Below, in pieces: positions 22,551 to 30,421 of a DNA stretch of 39,925 nt. The notes under the pieces are model-generated. The model searched no databases, was not told where the DNA came from, and saw nothing but the letters and a program-made list of their open reading frames with translations. Positions within the stretch are counted from its first letter, which is position 1. Each line of letters begins with the position of its first letter. This DNA comes from a virus, in the IMG/VR virus record IMGVR_UViG_3300042502_001789, positions 1 to 39,925 of that record; one strand, given 5' to 3'. A program made the position numbers and the translations under genes.

Positions 22551-22994
22551 ATGAAACCTTCCGAAACCTACTACATTGGAGACCTTGGATACGTTATTCA
22601 TGGCAGCGCATGGGACGAGGTTTGTAACCTCACCTCCCCCTGTATCGGTGAAGAACGCGAAGGAGGAATCGTGCTCAAGGATGGCCGAGAGCTTTTCATC
22701 TTCAGTACAGCTCACGGAGACGGCGAGTTCAAGGACCAGTTTGGTAACACATACGGTGTAGACTCTGGCACACTCGGGGCAATCCGCGTTGAGGATATTC
22801 GGGAGGAGAATCTGATCGAGCTAGGGTGTCTTCACACGTTCGACCAACCACTTTCGGACGCTGAATGCTGCAGAGTAGACGGCGTTGTCACCTTCGGTCA
22901 CATACACATTGATACCGATCCTCTGCAAGATGACGAGGAGGATTACTTGGACGAAGACTGGTACGGCGACGAAGACGACGAAGACGAAGACTGA
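22551..22994 (+). CDS. Conserved phage protein (SETYYIGD family) with acidic tail
   Basis: 147 residues from ATG 22551. SETYYIGDLGYVIHG, SAWDEVCN, LKDGRELFIFSTAHGDGEFK and YGVDSGTLGAIRVEDI match a small beta-rich phage family of unknown function. About 28 C-terminal residues are nearly all Asp/Glu with Tyr/Trp, a tail that could mimic nucleic acid or bind basic partners (inference). Confidence 0.7.
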   Translation: MKPSETYYIGDLGYVIHGSAWDEVCNLTSPCIGEEREGGIVLKDGRELFIFSTAHGDGEFKDQFGNTYGVDSGTLGAIRVEDIREENLIELGCLHTFDQPLSDAECCRVDGVVTFGHIHIDTDPLQDDEEDYLDEDWYGDEDDEDED

Positions 22995-23009
22995 GCAATA
23001 CGACGCGGT

Positions 23010-23054
23010 AAGGGCGGTTTCCCGCTTGTCTTTCCCTGAGAAAGGCGCTATACT
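23010..23054 (+). promoter_or_regulatory. Promoter cassette copy 14
   Basis: AGGGCGGTTTCCCGC arm, TTGTCT (23026-23031), 17-bp spacer with the dyad changed to CTTTC/GAAAG, TATACT (23049-23054), TAGTTCACTCACC leader. Confidence 0.85.
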
Positions 23055-23076
23055 TAGTTCACTCACCTTTTCAGCC

Positions 23077-23325
23077 ATGCTCTACGAAGAAAAGTACCCT
23101 AACGGACTGCAAATGACGCAGTTTGAGCATAACCGGATTGAGCAAATTAGTATGTACAACCACAATTACTATGTAGGGTTTGGAAAGGACCTACTACTGG
23201 CCAAGAGCGACGACGACGACACAACTGAGTGGTTCCTTGCCCACGACGAAACTTTTCGGTATTTGGGTGAGAGCAAGTGCTCCCGTGGAGAACTTCTCAC
23301 CCGCTACGAACAACCATGCACCTGA
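23077..23325 (+). CDS. Hypothetical protein
   Basis: 82 residues from ATG 23077, 22 nt after the promoter. It is aromatic and polar (EQISMYNHNYYVGFGKDLLL) with an Asp cluster. No motif was recognised. Confidence 0.65.
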   Translation: MLYEEKYPNGLQMTQFEHNRIEQISMYNHNYYVGFGKDLLLAKSDDDDTTEWFLAHDETFRYLGESKCSRGELLTRYEQPCT

Positions 23326-23346
23326 ACTGCCAACTTAAGTCATTTC

Positions 23347-23368
23347 AACCCCGAAGCAACCCCGAAGC
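23347..23368 (+). repeat. Short tandem repeat in a gene leader
   Basis: AACCCCGAAGC is repeated twice exactly, just before the ATG at 23375. Confidence 0.8.
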
Positions 23369-23374
23369 AACACA

Positions 23375-23602
23375 ATGAGCACCATTTTCAGCAACTCCCC
23401 TGTAAGAGTGAATCTTACGAAAGCTCAGATAGAAGCACTGATTAATCAAGAGGTTTTGCGGTCCTTCCCAAACTTCGTAGCAGATTCCATCTCATTCAAA
23501 GTATCCACTCAAACTGACATGAGACGTGAGATTTCTGGAACCACTTTCGAAGGTGTGGACCTTGTCCTGAAGCCTTCAAATCTTACGCCCTGGGACCGAT
23601 GA
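23375..23602 (+). CDS. Small conserved phage protein (paralogue of the 18848 and 23599 products)
   Basis: 75 residues: VRVNLTKAQIEALINQEVL helix, ADSISFKVSTQTD strand and a charged loop, the same layout as the 18848 product. Its stop overlaps the next ATG (ATGA at 23599), so the two tandem paralogues are coupled. Function unknown. Confidence 0.65.
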   Translation: MSTIFSNSPVRVNLTKAQIEALINQEVLRSFPNFVADSISFKVSTQTDMRREISGTTFEGVDLVLKPSNLTPWDR

Positions 23603-23808
23603 CAAAAATCAAGCACTTTGCAAAAGTTGAACTCGACCTTGCCTCTGTCAAAGAGGCCGTGACTTCTTCTCTGGAGATTCAGTTTCCGGGGCAGAAAGTT
23701 ACGAGTATTCTCCCTTTGTACTCAAGCCCTGTAGGATACTACGAGGACCGTTTCCCTTCGCAGAGGGACTTTTCTGGGTTTGAGGTTACTCTGGAGCCTA
23801 AGGGTTGA
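23599..23808 (+). CDS. Small conserved phage protein (third paralogue)
   Basis: 69 residues: [20 protein letters not shown], then strands and [12 protein letters not shown]. It is coupled to the upstream paralogue and lies 70 nt before nadA with no cassette between, so all three genes probably share one transcript. Confidence 0.65.
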   Translation: MTKIKHFAKVELDLASVKEAVTSSLEIQFPGQKVTSILPLYSSPVGYYEDRFPSQRDFSGFEVTLEPKG

Positions 23809-23878
23809 CCTGAAAGATTTCCTCAGGATACCCACTAAAGGATCCTCAGACAAGCAAACAAAGCACTGGAGAAGCTCA

Positions 23879-24796
23879 ATGAGCATAGTTGAAGAAATTC
23901 TCAAGCTGAAAGAGCAGCGCAACGCTGTAATCCTGGCCCACTACTACCAGGTTTCTGAAATTCAGCAAATTGCCGACTTTGTTGGGGACTCCCTTGAGCT
24001 GGCTCGCCAAGCTGCGGGAACAAACGCAGACGCGATTGTTTTCTGCGGAGTTCACTTCATGGCCGAGACCGCCAAAATTCTCAATCCGTTAAAAACCGTT
24101 TTACTTCCGGACATCAACGCAGGGTGCAGCCTGGCTGATGCCTGTTTACCGGATGACTTCGCAAAGTTTCGTGCGGAACACCCGGACCACTACGTAATTA
24201 GCTACATAAACTGCTCAGCAGCAATCAAGGCTCAGAGCGACCTGATCTGCACCAGCAGCAATGCCGTGCGCCTTGTTGAACAGGTCCCGAAAAATCGACC
24301 TATTTTGTTTGCACCAGACAAAAACCTGGGGCGGTGGGTCGCCGAGCAGACTGATCGCGAGCTCACTCTTTGGGATGGAAGCTGCCAGGTTCACGAGGCT
24401 TTCAGCGAAGAAGCCTTAATGAACCTTTGGGTTGAACACCCCGAGAGCGAGGTCATTGCCCACCCTGAATGCGAAGAGGCACTGTTGAATTTGTCGGATT
24501 TTGCGGGTTCTACGAGTGCTTTGCTCCGCAGAGTGCAGGAAAGTACGGCGGAGTCCTTCATTGTCCTGACGGAACCAGGTATCATTCACAAAATGAAGCA
24601 GGTTGCGCCGAACAAGGTGTTTCTGCAGGTTCCTGGACGAGACGGCTGTAGCTGCAACGACTGCCCATGGATGAAATTAAATACCCTGGAAAAAGTGCGG
24701 AATTGTCTGCGGGACTTGACGCCAGAGATCAACCTTGAAGAGGGACTGAGACTGAAAGCTTTGCAACCCCTTGAGCGAATGCTTTCTCTTTCTTAG
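23879..24796 (+). CDS. nadA: Quinolinate synthase NadA
   Basis: 305 residues from ATG 23879, preceded by GGAG 10 nt upstream; the longer frame from 23780 overlaps the preceding gene. NadA condenses iminoaspartate with dihydroxyacetone phosphate to quinolinate, the first ring of de novo NAD. The three [4Fe-4S] ligands are present: C83 ([10 protein letters not shown]), C169 ([10 protein letters not shown]) and C262 (CSCNDCPWM). Also present are H21-Y22 (AHYYQ), [13 protein letters not shown] (55-67), TSSNA (125-129) and HPEC (195-198). Length and motifs are those of a full active enzyme. NadB and NadC are not in the window. Phage nadA is uncommon in my knowledge; a role in NAD supply or in countering NAD-depleting defences is inference. 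Confidence 0.92.
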   Translation: MSIVEEILKLKEQRNAVILAHYYQVSEIQQIADFVGDSLELARQAAGTNADAIVFCGVHFMAETAKILNPLKTVLLPDINAGCSLADACLPDDFAKFRAEHPDHYVISYINCSAAIKAQSDLICTSSNAVRLVEQVPKNRPILFAPDKNLGRWVAEQTDRELTLWDGSCQVHEAFSEEALMNLWVEHPESEVIAHPECEEALLNLSDFAGSTSALLRRVQESTAESFIVLTEPGIIHKMKQVAPNKVFLQVPGRDGCSCNDCPWMKLNTLEKVRNCLRDLTPEINLEEGLRLKALQPLERMLSLS

Positions 24797-24825
24797 TACC
24801 TCGGCCTGAAGCCAATGCGGCGAGC

Positions 24826-24870
24826 GGGGCGGTTACCCGCCTTGCTCCCTTCGCTAAAACACGCTATACT
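24826..24870 (+). promoter_or_regulatory. Promoter cassette copy 15
   Basis: GGGGCGGTTACCCGC arm, TTGCTC (24842-24847), 17-bp spacer with a weak dyad, TATACT (24865-24870), ATATTCAGTGAAC leader. Confidence 0.75.
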
Positions 24871-24892
24871 ATATTCAGTGAACCGAACGGCC

Positions 24893-25057
24893 ATGTCTCA
24901 CGATCAAGAGCTCCGTGCAATCTTCCAGATCCACTCCATTCCAGAACAGGCGCAAAAAGAGCTGCGAGAGCTGTTCAAAAAGAGCAACAGAGACGGTTTT
25001 CAGGAAGGATGGCGTGAGGGCCACGAAGACGGGTTTTACGAAGCTACCGACGAGTGA
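24893..25057 (+). CDS. Hypothetical small charged protein
   Basis: 54 residues from ATG 24893. SIPEQAQKELRELFKKS resembles the 19198 product. The C-terminal part has Gly-spaced aromatic repeats (DGFQEGWREGHEDGFYEA). Function unknown. Confidence 0.6.
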   Translation: MSHDQELRAIFQIHSIPEQAQKELRELFKKSNRDGFQEGWREGHEDGFYEATDE

Positions 25058-25120
25058 GTCCCTGAACTTTTCTCTTTCAAGGAAAAGTCTCGCCCGTTCA
25101 GCACCACCGAGAAACCAACC

Positions 25121-25375
25121 ATGGAAACAATTGACAAGCTGATAAACCTTGTGCGAAGGACGGAGAATTACGTCCCACGACTCTCCTCTGCCGACTTCTA
25201 CGAAAAAGAAGGTGTTTCGGTTCTTGTGGAGGACGCAGGGTACTCCATCACCCTTCGAAGCCAGACTGGGGACTTACATGTTATTGACGGGTACGGTCCA
25301 GGTGGAAGATTCATCGAGTGGCTGGAGGGTGATGAAACTGTTGCTCAAAAGTGGCTGGAGAAGCTAGGAGGTTAA
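25121..25375 (+). CDS. Hypothetical protein
   Basis: 84 residues. The middle part looks like antiparallel beta strands (GVSVLVEDAGYSITLRSQTG) between two helices. No motif was recognised. The stop TAA lies within the first arm of cassette copy 16 (GGTTAACCGCC). Confidence 0.65.
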   Translation: METIDKLINLVRRTENYVPRLSSADFYEKEGVSVLVEDAGYSITLRSQTGDLHVIDGYGPGGRFIEWLEGDETVAQKWLEKLGG

Positions 25376-25431
25376 CCGCCCCGACTAGGACGGTCTCCCG
25401 CCTTGCCTTTTCGGCAGGAAAACGGTATAGT
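25371..25431 (+). promoter_or_regulatory. Promoter cassette copy 16
   Basis: GGTTAACCGCC and GGACGGTCTCCCGCC arms, TTGCCT (25403-25408), 17-bp spacer with a TTTTC/GAAAA dyad, TATAGT (25426-25431). An ATG follows after exactly 6 nt. Confidence 0.85.
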
Positions 25432-25437
25432 AAATGT

Positions 25438-25623
25438 ATGGAAAACGACCAAAGCTTCTTTGAAATAATGGCCCGCGTGGACGAGTGGGCCGCAGTCTCG
25501 GCAATGTATGATCGTCGTGGTGCTGCAGAGGACCGCGTTGCTTACTTGTTAGAAGACCCGATCGGAATGTCTGACGATGAACTCTTTGAGTCAGCCTGCG
25601 ATGCTTGGATGGAAGCAGAATGA
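25438..25623 (+). CDS. Hypothetical acidic protein, probably leaderless
   Basis: 61 residues. ATG 25438 is 6 nt from the -10 box, so the transcript should begin at or next to the start codon. It is acidic and helical (MARVDEWAAVSAMYDRRGAA, DDELFESACDAWMEAE). The stop overlaps the next ATG (25620). Confidence 0.65.
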   Translation: MENDQSFFEIMARVDEWAAVSAMYDRRGAAEDRVAYLLEDPIGMSDDELFESACDAWMEAE

Positions 25624-25847
25624 AAGGGACTCCAGTGAATGCCCCGAAGAGAGACACCCTAAAAGCAGCGAGTTACAACGCTCTCTGGTTCCTCGGCCCG
25701 TTGAACAAACGTGTGAAGCTCTCTCAAGCACTCGCAACTGGCACGGCGGATGACGTTCGCTTTGCCGCTCAGGCATCCCTGCCTGGCGTAACATGCCCTA
25801 AAGCACGCAAGCGCCTCGAACTCGCCCTGCGATCGTCCAGTGTATGA
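25620..25847 (+). CDS. Hypothetical basic helical protein
   Basis: 75 residues from ATG 25620, coupled by ATGA to the leaderless gene. It is basic (TLKAASYNALWFLGPLNKRV; C-terminal RKRLELALR). No motif was recognised. Confidence 0.6.
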   Translation: MKGTPVNAPKRDTLKAASYNALWFLGPLNKRVKLSQALATGTADDVRFAAQASLPGVTCPKARKRLELALRSSSV

Positions 25848-25958
25848 CGTGCAGACCTGATCCCCGTACCTTCCGGGGCACCAGCCAAGTATTCCTCCCC
25901 CTGTATCGCATAATTCCTTTATATGACCGAGTGCCCTCAGAGAAGCAAGTTGAGGGAA

Positions 25959-26024
25959 AGGCGGTTAACCGAACCGCCACGGGCGGTTTACCGGCTTGGC
26001 TTTCCGAAGGAAAAGCGGTATAGT
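25959..26024 (+). promoter_or_regulatory. Promoter cassette copy 17 (two-arm form)
   Basis: Arms GGCGGTTAACCG-AACCGCC and GGGCGGTTTACCGG, TTGGCT (25996-26001), 17-bp spacer with CTTTCC/GGAAAA dyad, TATAGT (26019-26024). ATG follows after exactly 6 nt. Confidence 0.9.
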
Positions 26025-26030
26025 AAGTGC

Positions 26031-26222
26031 ATGGAAAACACCGCTCCCATGATCGCCACACTCGCCAAGGTTCTTCACTTTTACGGAAACCTTGAGGTTC
26101 AAGAAACGATGCGCTTCGCTAACATGTCAAGCGCAGCACGCTTTCGCCGCGACATGCTCAACAAGCGTGTGGGCAGACCATGCGCCGGATCCGCCTACAC
26201 CATCATTGCCGTTGAGTGGTGA
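26031..26222 (+). CDS. Hypothetical small protein, probably leaderless
   Basis: 63 residues. ATGGAAAACACCGCTCCC at the start is the same as GTGGAAAACACCGCTCCC after copy 13, and MENTAPMI resembles MESKAPMI of the 38712 gene. The rest is basic and helical (FANMSSAARFRRDMLNKRVG). Function unknown. Confidence 0.65.
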   Translation: MENTAPMIATLAKVLHFYGNLEVQETMRFANMSSAARFRRDMLNKRVGRPCAGSAYTIIAVEW

Positions 26223-26224
26223 GC

Positions 26225-26464
26225 ATGGACACCTGTAAAGAGCCCGTGTGGGCTAGCCCAGCCAAGAGCAAGCCCGAGCCTTTTGAGGAAGTTCAGGTGA
26301 GAGTGGGCGAGGTTGTCAACCCTCGCCGCTTTGCGAGGAAGTCCAGTTACGTTTTATCGGCCTATATTAACGGTAGGGGGGAATGGCGCCAGTTTTGGAG
26401 CCCTTCTCGCGAGCCCTTGGTCGGTGTTGTGTCCTGGCGTTACCCTCCTAGAGCCAGGCCATGA
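26225..26464 (+). CDS. Hypothetical small protein
   Basis: 79 residues from ATG 26225 (GTG 26216 possible). It is beta-like and basic (EVQVRVGEVVNPRRFARKSS). Its stop overlaps the next ATG (26461). Confidence 0.55.
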   Translation: MDTCKEPVWASPAKSKPEPFEEVQVRVGEVVNPRRFARKSSYVLSAYINGRGEWRQFWSPSREPLVGVVSWRYPPRARP

Positions 26465-26553
26465 AGGAGAAAGACCGAAATACAACCCTAATCACCCTGA
26501 TCGTCGGGGCCTTAGTAACCTTCCTTCTCGAGACCTTTTTCACCGCACCATGA
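26461..26553 (+). CDS. Single-pass membrane microprotein
   Basis: 30 residues: a charged start (MKEKDRNTT) then one hydrophobic helix (LITLIVGALVTFLLETFF). It is coupled by ATGA on both sides, in a three-gene overlap chain. Confidence 0.5.
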   Translation: MKEKDRNTTLITLIVGALVTFLLETFFTAP

Positions 26554-27182
26554 AGTACGAATTTCACCTCACCGCTAGAAATCCCCGACTTGTTCGCACT
26601 CTTAACTACGGGATTGAAACCTTTGAAGCAGGTACTCCAATTCTCGCAATCGAAAGCATTGACAAAGACGGTTTAGGCATTGCCACGGATTGGATGACCG
26701 CCCAGAAAGCTTCACTCAATGGCGGGCACATTGCGGCTTTACGTTACCTTTTTAACGCCCAAAACAAGCTTGGATGGTACTACGGCACAACAAACGAGCC
26801 ATACCGCAAAAAGATCGAAGTTGAGTACAGCACAGACTGCGTCCCTGAGGAATACCTTTATATTGAGACTCACTTTCAGGTGAGTGCAGAGGAAGCGAAA
26901 GAACTAAAAACTGGCATCAGCCGCAATTTGTTCAGCGGAACCCTAATAGCTACAGAGAGGTGCTACGAATCGGGTAATTTCCACGAGTTTGCCCAGAGGC
27001 ACGCAGCGTTAGGCCGCAAGGTCGAGTTGTGCTTGCTTGACACGAACGTTCAGCACGATGCTGAGGGGCAGTGGATGAAAGTTCCGAAGAAAATTGGCAT
27101 CATGTCAGAGGCGTCACGTAAGACTCTTTCGGATGAGTACGGCAAGGTGTCACGATCACGTAAACTCTGGGAGGTTTCCTAA
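26550..27182 (+). CDS. Hypothetical protein
   Basis: 210 residues from ATG 26550, chosen because it overlaps the microprotein stop by 4 nt. Alpha/beta sequence with a basic C-terminus (MSEASRKTLSDEYGKVSRSR). No domain was recognised. Confidence 0.65.
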   Translation: MKYEFHLTARNPRLVRTLNYGIETFEAGTPILAIESIDKDGLGIATDWMTAQKASLNGGHIAALRYLFNAQNKLGWYYGTTNEPYRKKIEVEYSTDCVPEEYLYIETHFQVSAEEAKELKTGISRNLFSGTLIATERCYESGNFHEFAQRHAALGRKVELCLLDTNVQHDAEGQWMKVPKKIGIMSEASRKTLSDEYGKVSRSRKLWEVS

Positions 27183-27255
27183 CTTTCCCCGTCTGTGCGA
27201 GACGAACAGCCCTGATCCCTTAAACTACCTCAGCACCCTTCACTCTTAGTTCCTA

Positions 27256-27840
27256 ATGATTGAAACTACCAAAGTCTTTCAGTATAGGATTCTAGAAGAA
27301 CGCCCTATTGACCACTTGACGGAATTTAAACACCACCCCCGTTTAACTGTTTTTTATCACAAGGGCACAACGTGTGTTCAGTGTAGTAGAACAGGGACAC
27401 GCCTCATTAGAGGAGAAGGTAGAGGCGGACAACATTGGGACATTTACACAGACGATCTTTATCCTCTTACTGTTGATCACATTGTTCCCGTGTCTCGTGG
27501 TGGTGGTGAGGAACTAGACAATAAGCAACCAATGTGTGCGGGTTGCAACTTCAACAAAGGGAACGGGGATAAGCCGTACAGCCGCACTGACTGGGTACCT
27601 GCAGGGTTCTCTAAATGTTCTCTTCTGGAGGACTTGAGCCTATTAGTGGGAAAGCCAATCTGGAAGCGTTCACCCAAACCAAACTCCAATCGAAAGCACA
27701 AAAAACTATACCATTTTGGAACTTGTTCTGAAGTTGCAATCAATCCGCTAACCAAGAGAATAGCCGCAGCTGTTGCAGAAAAGCCTGGCGTCTTATTCGA
27801 CTTGAGAACTCTTTTTGTCCCACAAGGCGAGTATTCCTAG
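27256..27840 (+). CDS. HNH endonuclease (paralogue of the 32566 product)
   Basis: 194 residues. Zinc knuckle C40-x2-C43; HNH core with H75 (VDHIVPVSRGG), N89 and C94-x2-C97-N98 (NKQPMCAGCNFNKGNG). Residues 1-104 are about 89% identical to the 32566 product, while the C-terminal 90 residues are unrelated (basic, SPKPNSNRKHKKLY). Such free-standing HNH proteins nick or cleave DNA and often act as homing endonucleases; the variable C-terminus probably sets target specificity (inference). The gene has no cassette promoter of its own. Confidence 0.88.
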   Translation: MIETTKVFQYRILEERPIDHLTEFKHHPRLTVFYHKGTTCVQCSRTGTRLIRGEGRGGQHWDIYTDDLYPLTVDHIVPVSRGGGEELDNKQPMCAGCNFNKGNGDKPYSRTDWVPAGFSKCSLLEDLSLLVGKPIWKRSPKPNSNRKHKKLYHFGTCSEVAINPLTKRIAAAVAEKPGVLFDLRTLFVPQGEYS

Positions 27841-27870
27841 CTCCCTAAACCACCACTCAACTAGACACTC

Positions 27871-28101
27871 ATGAGCACCGCTGACATCAACACTAATCTT
27901 CCGGCGATGGCCGTCAAACGTACTTTCTTTTATTCTGGATTTGAACTAAAAGCTGACGGAGTCCAAAACTACTTTCAGGGGTTCTACATCACCGACAAAT
28001 TCGACCCCGAGGCTGGGTTTGGTCTCGTACGAACCGACATAACGCAGCATTTGGGATCCGATCCGGGTAAAGTGCACATCTCTACCTTCACACCTTTGTA
28101 G
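27871..28101 (+). CDS. Hypothetical small protein
   Basis: 76 residues, beta-rich and aromatic (TFFYSGFELKADGVQNYFQG). No motif was recognised. It lies 30 nt after the HNH gene. Confidence 0.6.
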   Translation: MSTADINTNLPAMAVKRTFFYSGFELKADGVQNYFQGFYITDKFDPEAGFGLVRTDITQHLGSDPGKVHISTFTPL

Positions 28102-28107
28102 TCTTAA

Positions 28108-28671
28108 ATGACGCACCCCATGGAAGACGATGCACCATCCTATGACCCTGCCGAAGACAGTTTTGTCGCCACCGTCAACGAACTTGCGGCACGTACCGGC
28201 CAAAGCAAAGCAGAAGTTCTCGCGAATGCTGTGAACTTGTATTACGACTTTGTTGCTAAGCAGCAAAGTACCGACCAAGAAAAAGTTGAGATTCAACCTG
28301 GTGCTACAGCGGTGATTCAACAGAAAGGTCCATGGTGGATCGGTTGGGTTGAAGAGGTTCCTGGGGTAAACGCTCAGGAACGCACTCGTGACAGTCTTCT
28401 TGCGTCTTTGACAGAAATCCTTAGGGAAGAAGAGACACTTCGACGAGAGAAGAGGGAGAAATTACCAACGGATGAAACCCTAGTGTGGAGTATAGCTGAG
28501 CTGTTCTATCAGATAAACGGTGACTGGCTGAGTGCAAACGATGTAGCAACTAGGCTTGGCATAGATGTTAATCATGCACGGTACATCCTGGAAGGATCCC
28601 GGCAGTTTCTCCACACAACGGGCTTCGGTCACCCTCGCCTGTACACCACCAAGAAAAAATACTTCAGGTGA
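28108..28671 (+). CDS. HicB-like regulator with flanking DNA-binding regions
   Basis: 187 residues. About 19-50 looks like a ribbon-helix-helix type segment (VNELAARTGQSKAEVLANAV). About 62-110 matches the HicB antitoxin fold (GPWWIGWVEEVPGVNAQERT, then DSLLASLTEILREE). About 135-187 has a winged-helix look (SANDVATRLGIDVNHARYIL and a beta wing HPRLYTTKKKYF). HicB proteins repress and neutralise HicA toxins; no HicA is adjacent. A phage transcriptional regulator or an anti-toxin decoy are both possible. Confidence 0.6.
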   Translation: MTHPMEDDAPSYDPAEDSFVATVNELAARTGQSKAEVLANAVNLYYDFVAKQQSTDQEKVEIQPGATAVIQQKGPWWIGWVEEVPGVNAQERTRDSLLASLTEILREEETLRREKREKLPTDETLVWSIAELFYQINGDWLSANDVATRLGIDVNHARYILEGSRQFLHTTGFGHPRLYTTKKKYFR

Positions 28672-28777
28672 TCTAACCTAAAGCACATAATCGCGGATTT
28701 TCTTTCGCAGCAGATCACCGTTGCTTGAGCAACGCCTGCGCCAGCGGCAACCATTCCAACCCCCACTACGCACAACC

Positions 28778-28972
28778 ATGAAAAACTTCTTCGGCTTTGA
28801 CCCTTCCAATCCCCACATCACTCCAAAAAGAGTAGCTCACGCTACTGTAGCCAACTTGCTTGTAGTAGTATGGGCTGCGGTGGTTGTTTATTTGGCTTTC
28901 ACTGATCCGTTTAACGCTTTGGTTTGCTTTGGGACATTCATAGTTAGTTACTTGATTGGCAAATATTCTTAA
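28778..28972 (+). CDS. Small two-helix membrane protein
   Basis: 64 residues from ATG 28778; a polar N-terminus, then two hydrophobic segments (NLLVVVWAAVVVYLAF, LVCFGTFIVSYLIG). No specific family was recognised. Confidence 0.55.
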   Translation: MKNFFGFDPSNPHITPKRVAHATVANLLVVVWAAVVVYLAFTDPFNALVCFGTFIVSYLIGKYS

Positions 28973-29072
28973 ATCACCCCTAACTGTACCTTGCCATGGG
29001 ACAAAACCCAACAAGGTCAGCAACCAATCCACTTCTGACACCACACAATCATGACCGTCCCGTTGAAAAGCC

Positions 29073-29306
29073 ATGATTCACTTCGACTGTTGTAGAAAGC
29101 GATGTGAGAACGGCTTTACTTTCTGGGCCCTATACTATACTGATTGTTCCACTGGCCAGCTACTCGGCTACCAAGTATGCACAGACACAGAACAGCTGCA
29201 TCGAGACCCGAAGGAACGAACTTCCGTCGCTGCGCAGATTCGGCGCGGTCGTCGTCTTATGCGCAGCGAAAGCTGGCGAAAATGGAGATTGAAGTATGGA
29301 ATCTGA
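29073..29306 (+). CDS. Hypothetical small basic protein
   Basis: 77 residues with an N-terminal FDCCRKRCE cysteine cluster and an Arg-rich C-terminal helix (IRRGRRLMRSESWRKWRLKY). Nucleic-acid binding is possible. Confidence 0.55.
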   Translation: MIHFDCCRKRCENGFTFWALYYTDCSTGQLLGYQVCTDTEQLHRDPKERTSVAAQIRRGRRLMRSESWRKWRLKYGI

Positions 29307-29327
29307 CTCTGGCACTATGGAACGCCA

Positions 29328-29453
29328 GTGATTGACAAACACTTTATTGGGAGTGATTTTAATAAGTTCCTTCGCGAAGAAGGTGTAGTCGAGTGGCTGA
29401 CGCCGTTTGTCTTAGTCAAGTTGAAAACAAGAATATCACCCCAAATTAACTAA
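29328..29453 (+). CDS. Micro-ORF with FIG-D--FLREEG motif
   Basis: 41 residues from GTG 29328. DKHFIGSDFNKFLREEGVVE resembles the start of the 29666 product (DERFIGGDLDEFLREMED) and the N-termini of XRE-type small antitoxins with a FIGS-FD-FL-EEG pattern. No DNA-binding domain follows here. It may be a truncated relative. Confidence 0.45.
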   Translation: MIDKHFIGSDFNKFLREEGVVEWLTPFVLVKLKTRISPQIN

Positions 29454-29469
29454 CCCTTGGCCTAAAACC

Positions 29470-29676
29470 ATGAACATACTTCAGTTTATTCGTTGCGCCA
29501 TTCGTGCTCCCTTAGTGACCTTTCTATGCCTCATCGGAGTCCAGGAGTGGCACTTCCTGCTATCCGAGGTTGGTTACGTCCCCCTGAGGGGCTGGCCGAG
29601 TGGTACAACATGCCTTCACTGTGGAAAGCCACACCCTCGCCCCCTTCCTAATCTAAGAGACGAGAATGCTAGATGA
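29470..29676 (+). CDS. Small protein with membrane helix and CxxC
   Basis: 68 residues. The N-terminus has a hydrophobic segment (APLVTFLCLIG, then WHFLLSEVGYV) and the C-terminus a CLHCGKPH motif. It overlaps the next gene by 11 nt. Confidence 0.5.
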   Translation: MNILQFIRCAIRAPLVTFLCLIGVQEWHFLLSEVGYVPLRGWPSGTTCLHCGKPHPRPLPNLRDENAR

Positions 29677-30169
29677 ACGTTTCATCGGGGGCGACCTCGA
29701 CGAGTTCCTCCGCGAAATGGAAGATAGGGACGAAGCAGAGAGATGGCGTATGACGACTAGGGAAACTCCGCACGTTCTCGTAACGCACCTCAGCGACTAT
29801 TACGGTCCTTACATAATGAGGTATGTGGGTACAATTGACCAGGCTGAAGCCCTTCGCCTCAATGACGTTGATATCGTGTACAAATGGGCAAAAAAGTTTC
29901 ACCCTGTGCACTACTTCTATAGCCACCTTCTCACAAATACACAAAAGTGTGAGAGTGGGAGTGGGTGCCTGAGGTGGGACGTGTGGACTGCCGTTGCCGA
30001 GGACAACCCAGACTGGCGTGCTATTCCAGGAACACCCTACTACGGGAAACTAACCGGCAGGAACCTTAGAAAGAAGTTGCTCCCGATTGCCATAGACGAG
30101 AAAAAGGTGGAACAGTGGATTTCGGCTTCGGCGGAAATTCCAGGGTTATACACCGTATTAACCGTTTAA
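29666..30169 (+). CDS. Hypothetical protein
   Basis: 167 residues. Starts with DERFIGGDLDEFLREMEDRD, related to the 29328 ORF. The main domain (LSDYYGPYIMRYVGTIDQAE, KKFHPVHYFYSHLLTN) was not recognised. Confidence 0.65.
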   Translation: MLDERFIGGDLDEFLREMEDRDEAERWRMTTRETPHVLVTHLSDYYGPYIMRYVGTIDQAEALRLNDVDIVYKWAKKFHPVHYFYSHLLTNTQKCESGSGCLRWDVWTAVAEDNPDWRAIPGTPYYGKLTGRNLRKKLLPIAIDEKKVEQWISASAEIPGLYTVLTV

Positions 30170-30421
30170 CCTCCCGAATTTGGCTAAACTAGTGCGGTAG
30201 GTGCGCTTGGCGCAACCTACGAGCAAGTTTCGCTTACAAATGTACAAGAGGCTCGCACAGAGTACTCGTCGTACAAACAAAGTTTCTGACTGACGAGGGC
30301 AATTGCGCCTTCCAATCCAGACTCACCCTGGCGCAAGCTTCAGCGTGCTCTGACTCGTGAGGTCACACGTGTCGTCTCTTGTAGCAGAAGGGTGCCAATA
30401 AACCAAACAACTATTCAAACA
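30170..30421 (+). other. Intergenic stretch with a strong hairpin
   Basis: 252 nt without a firm gene. GTAGGTGCGC and GCGCAACCTAC (about 30197-30219) form a 10-bp stem with one bulge. The frame of the next gene is open back to about 30288, without an ATG. No cassette is present. Confidence 0.4.
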
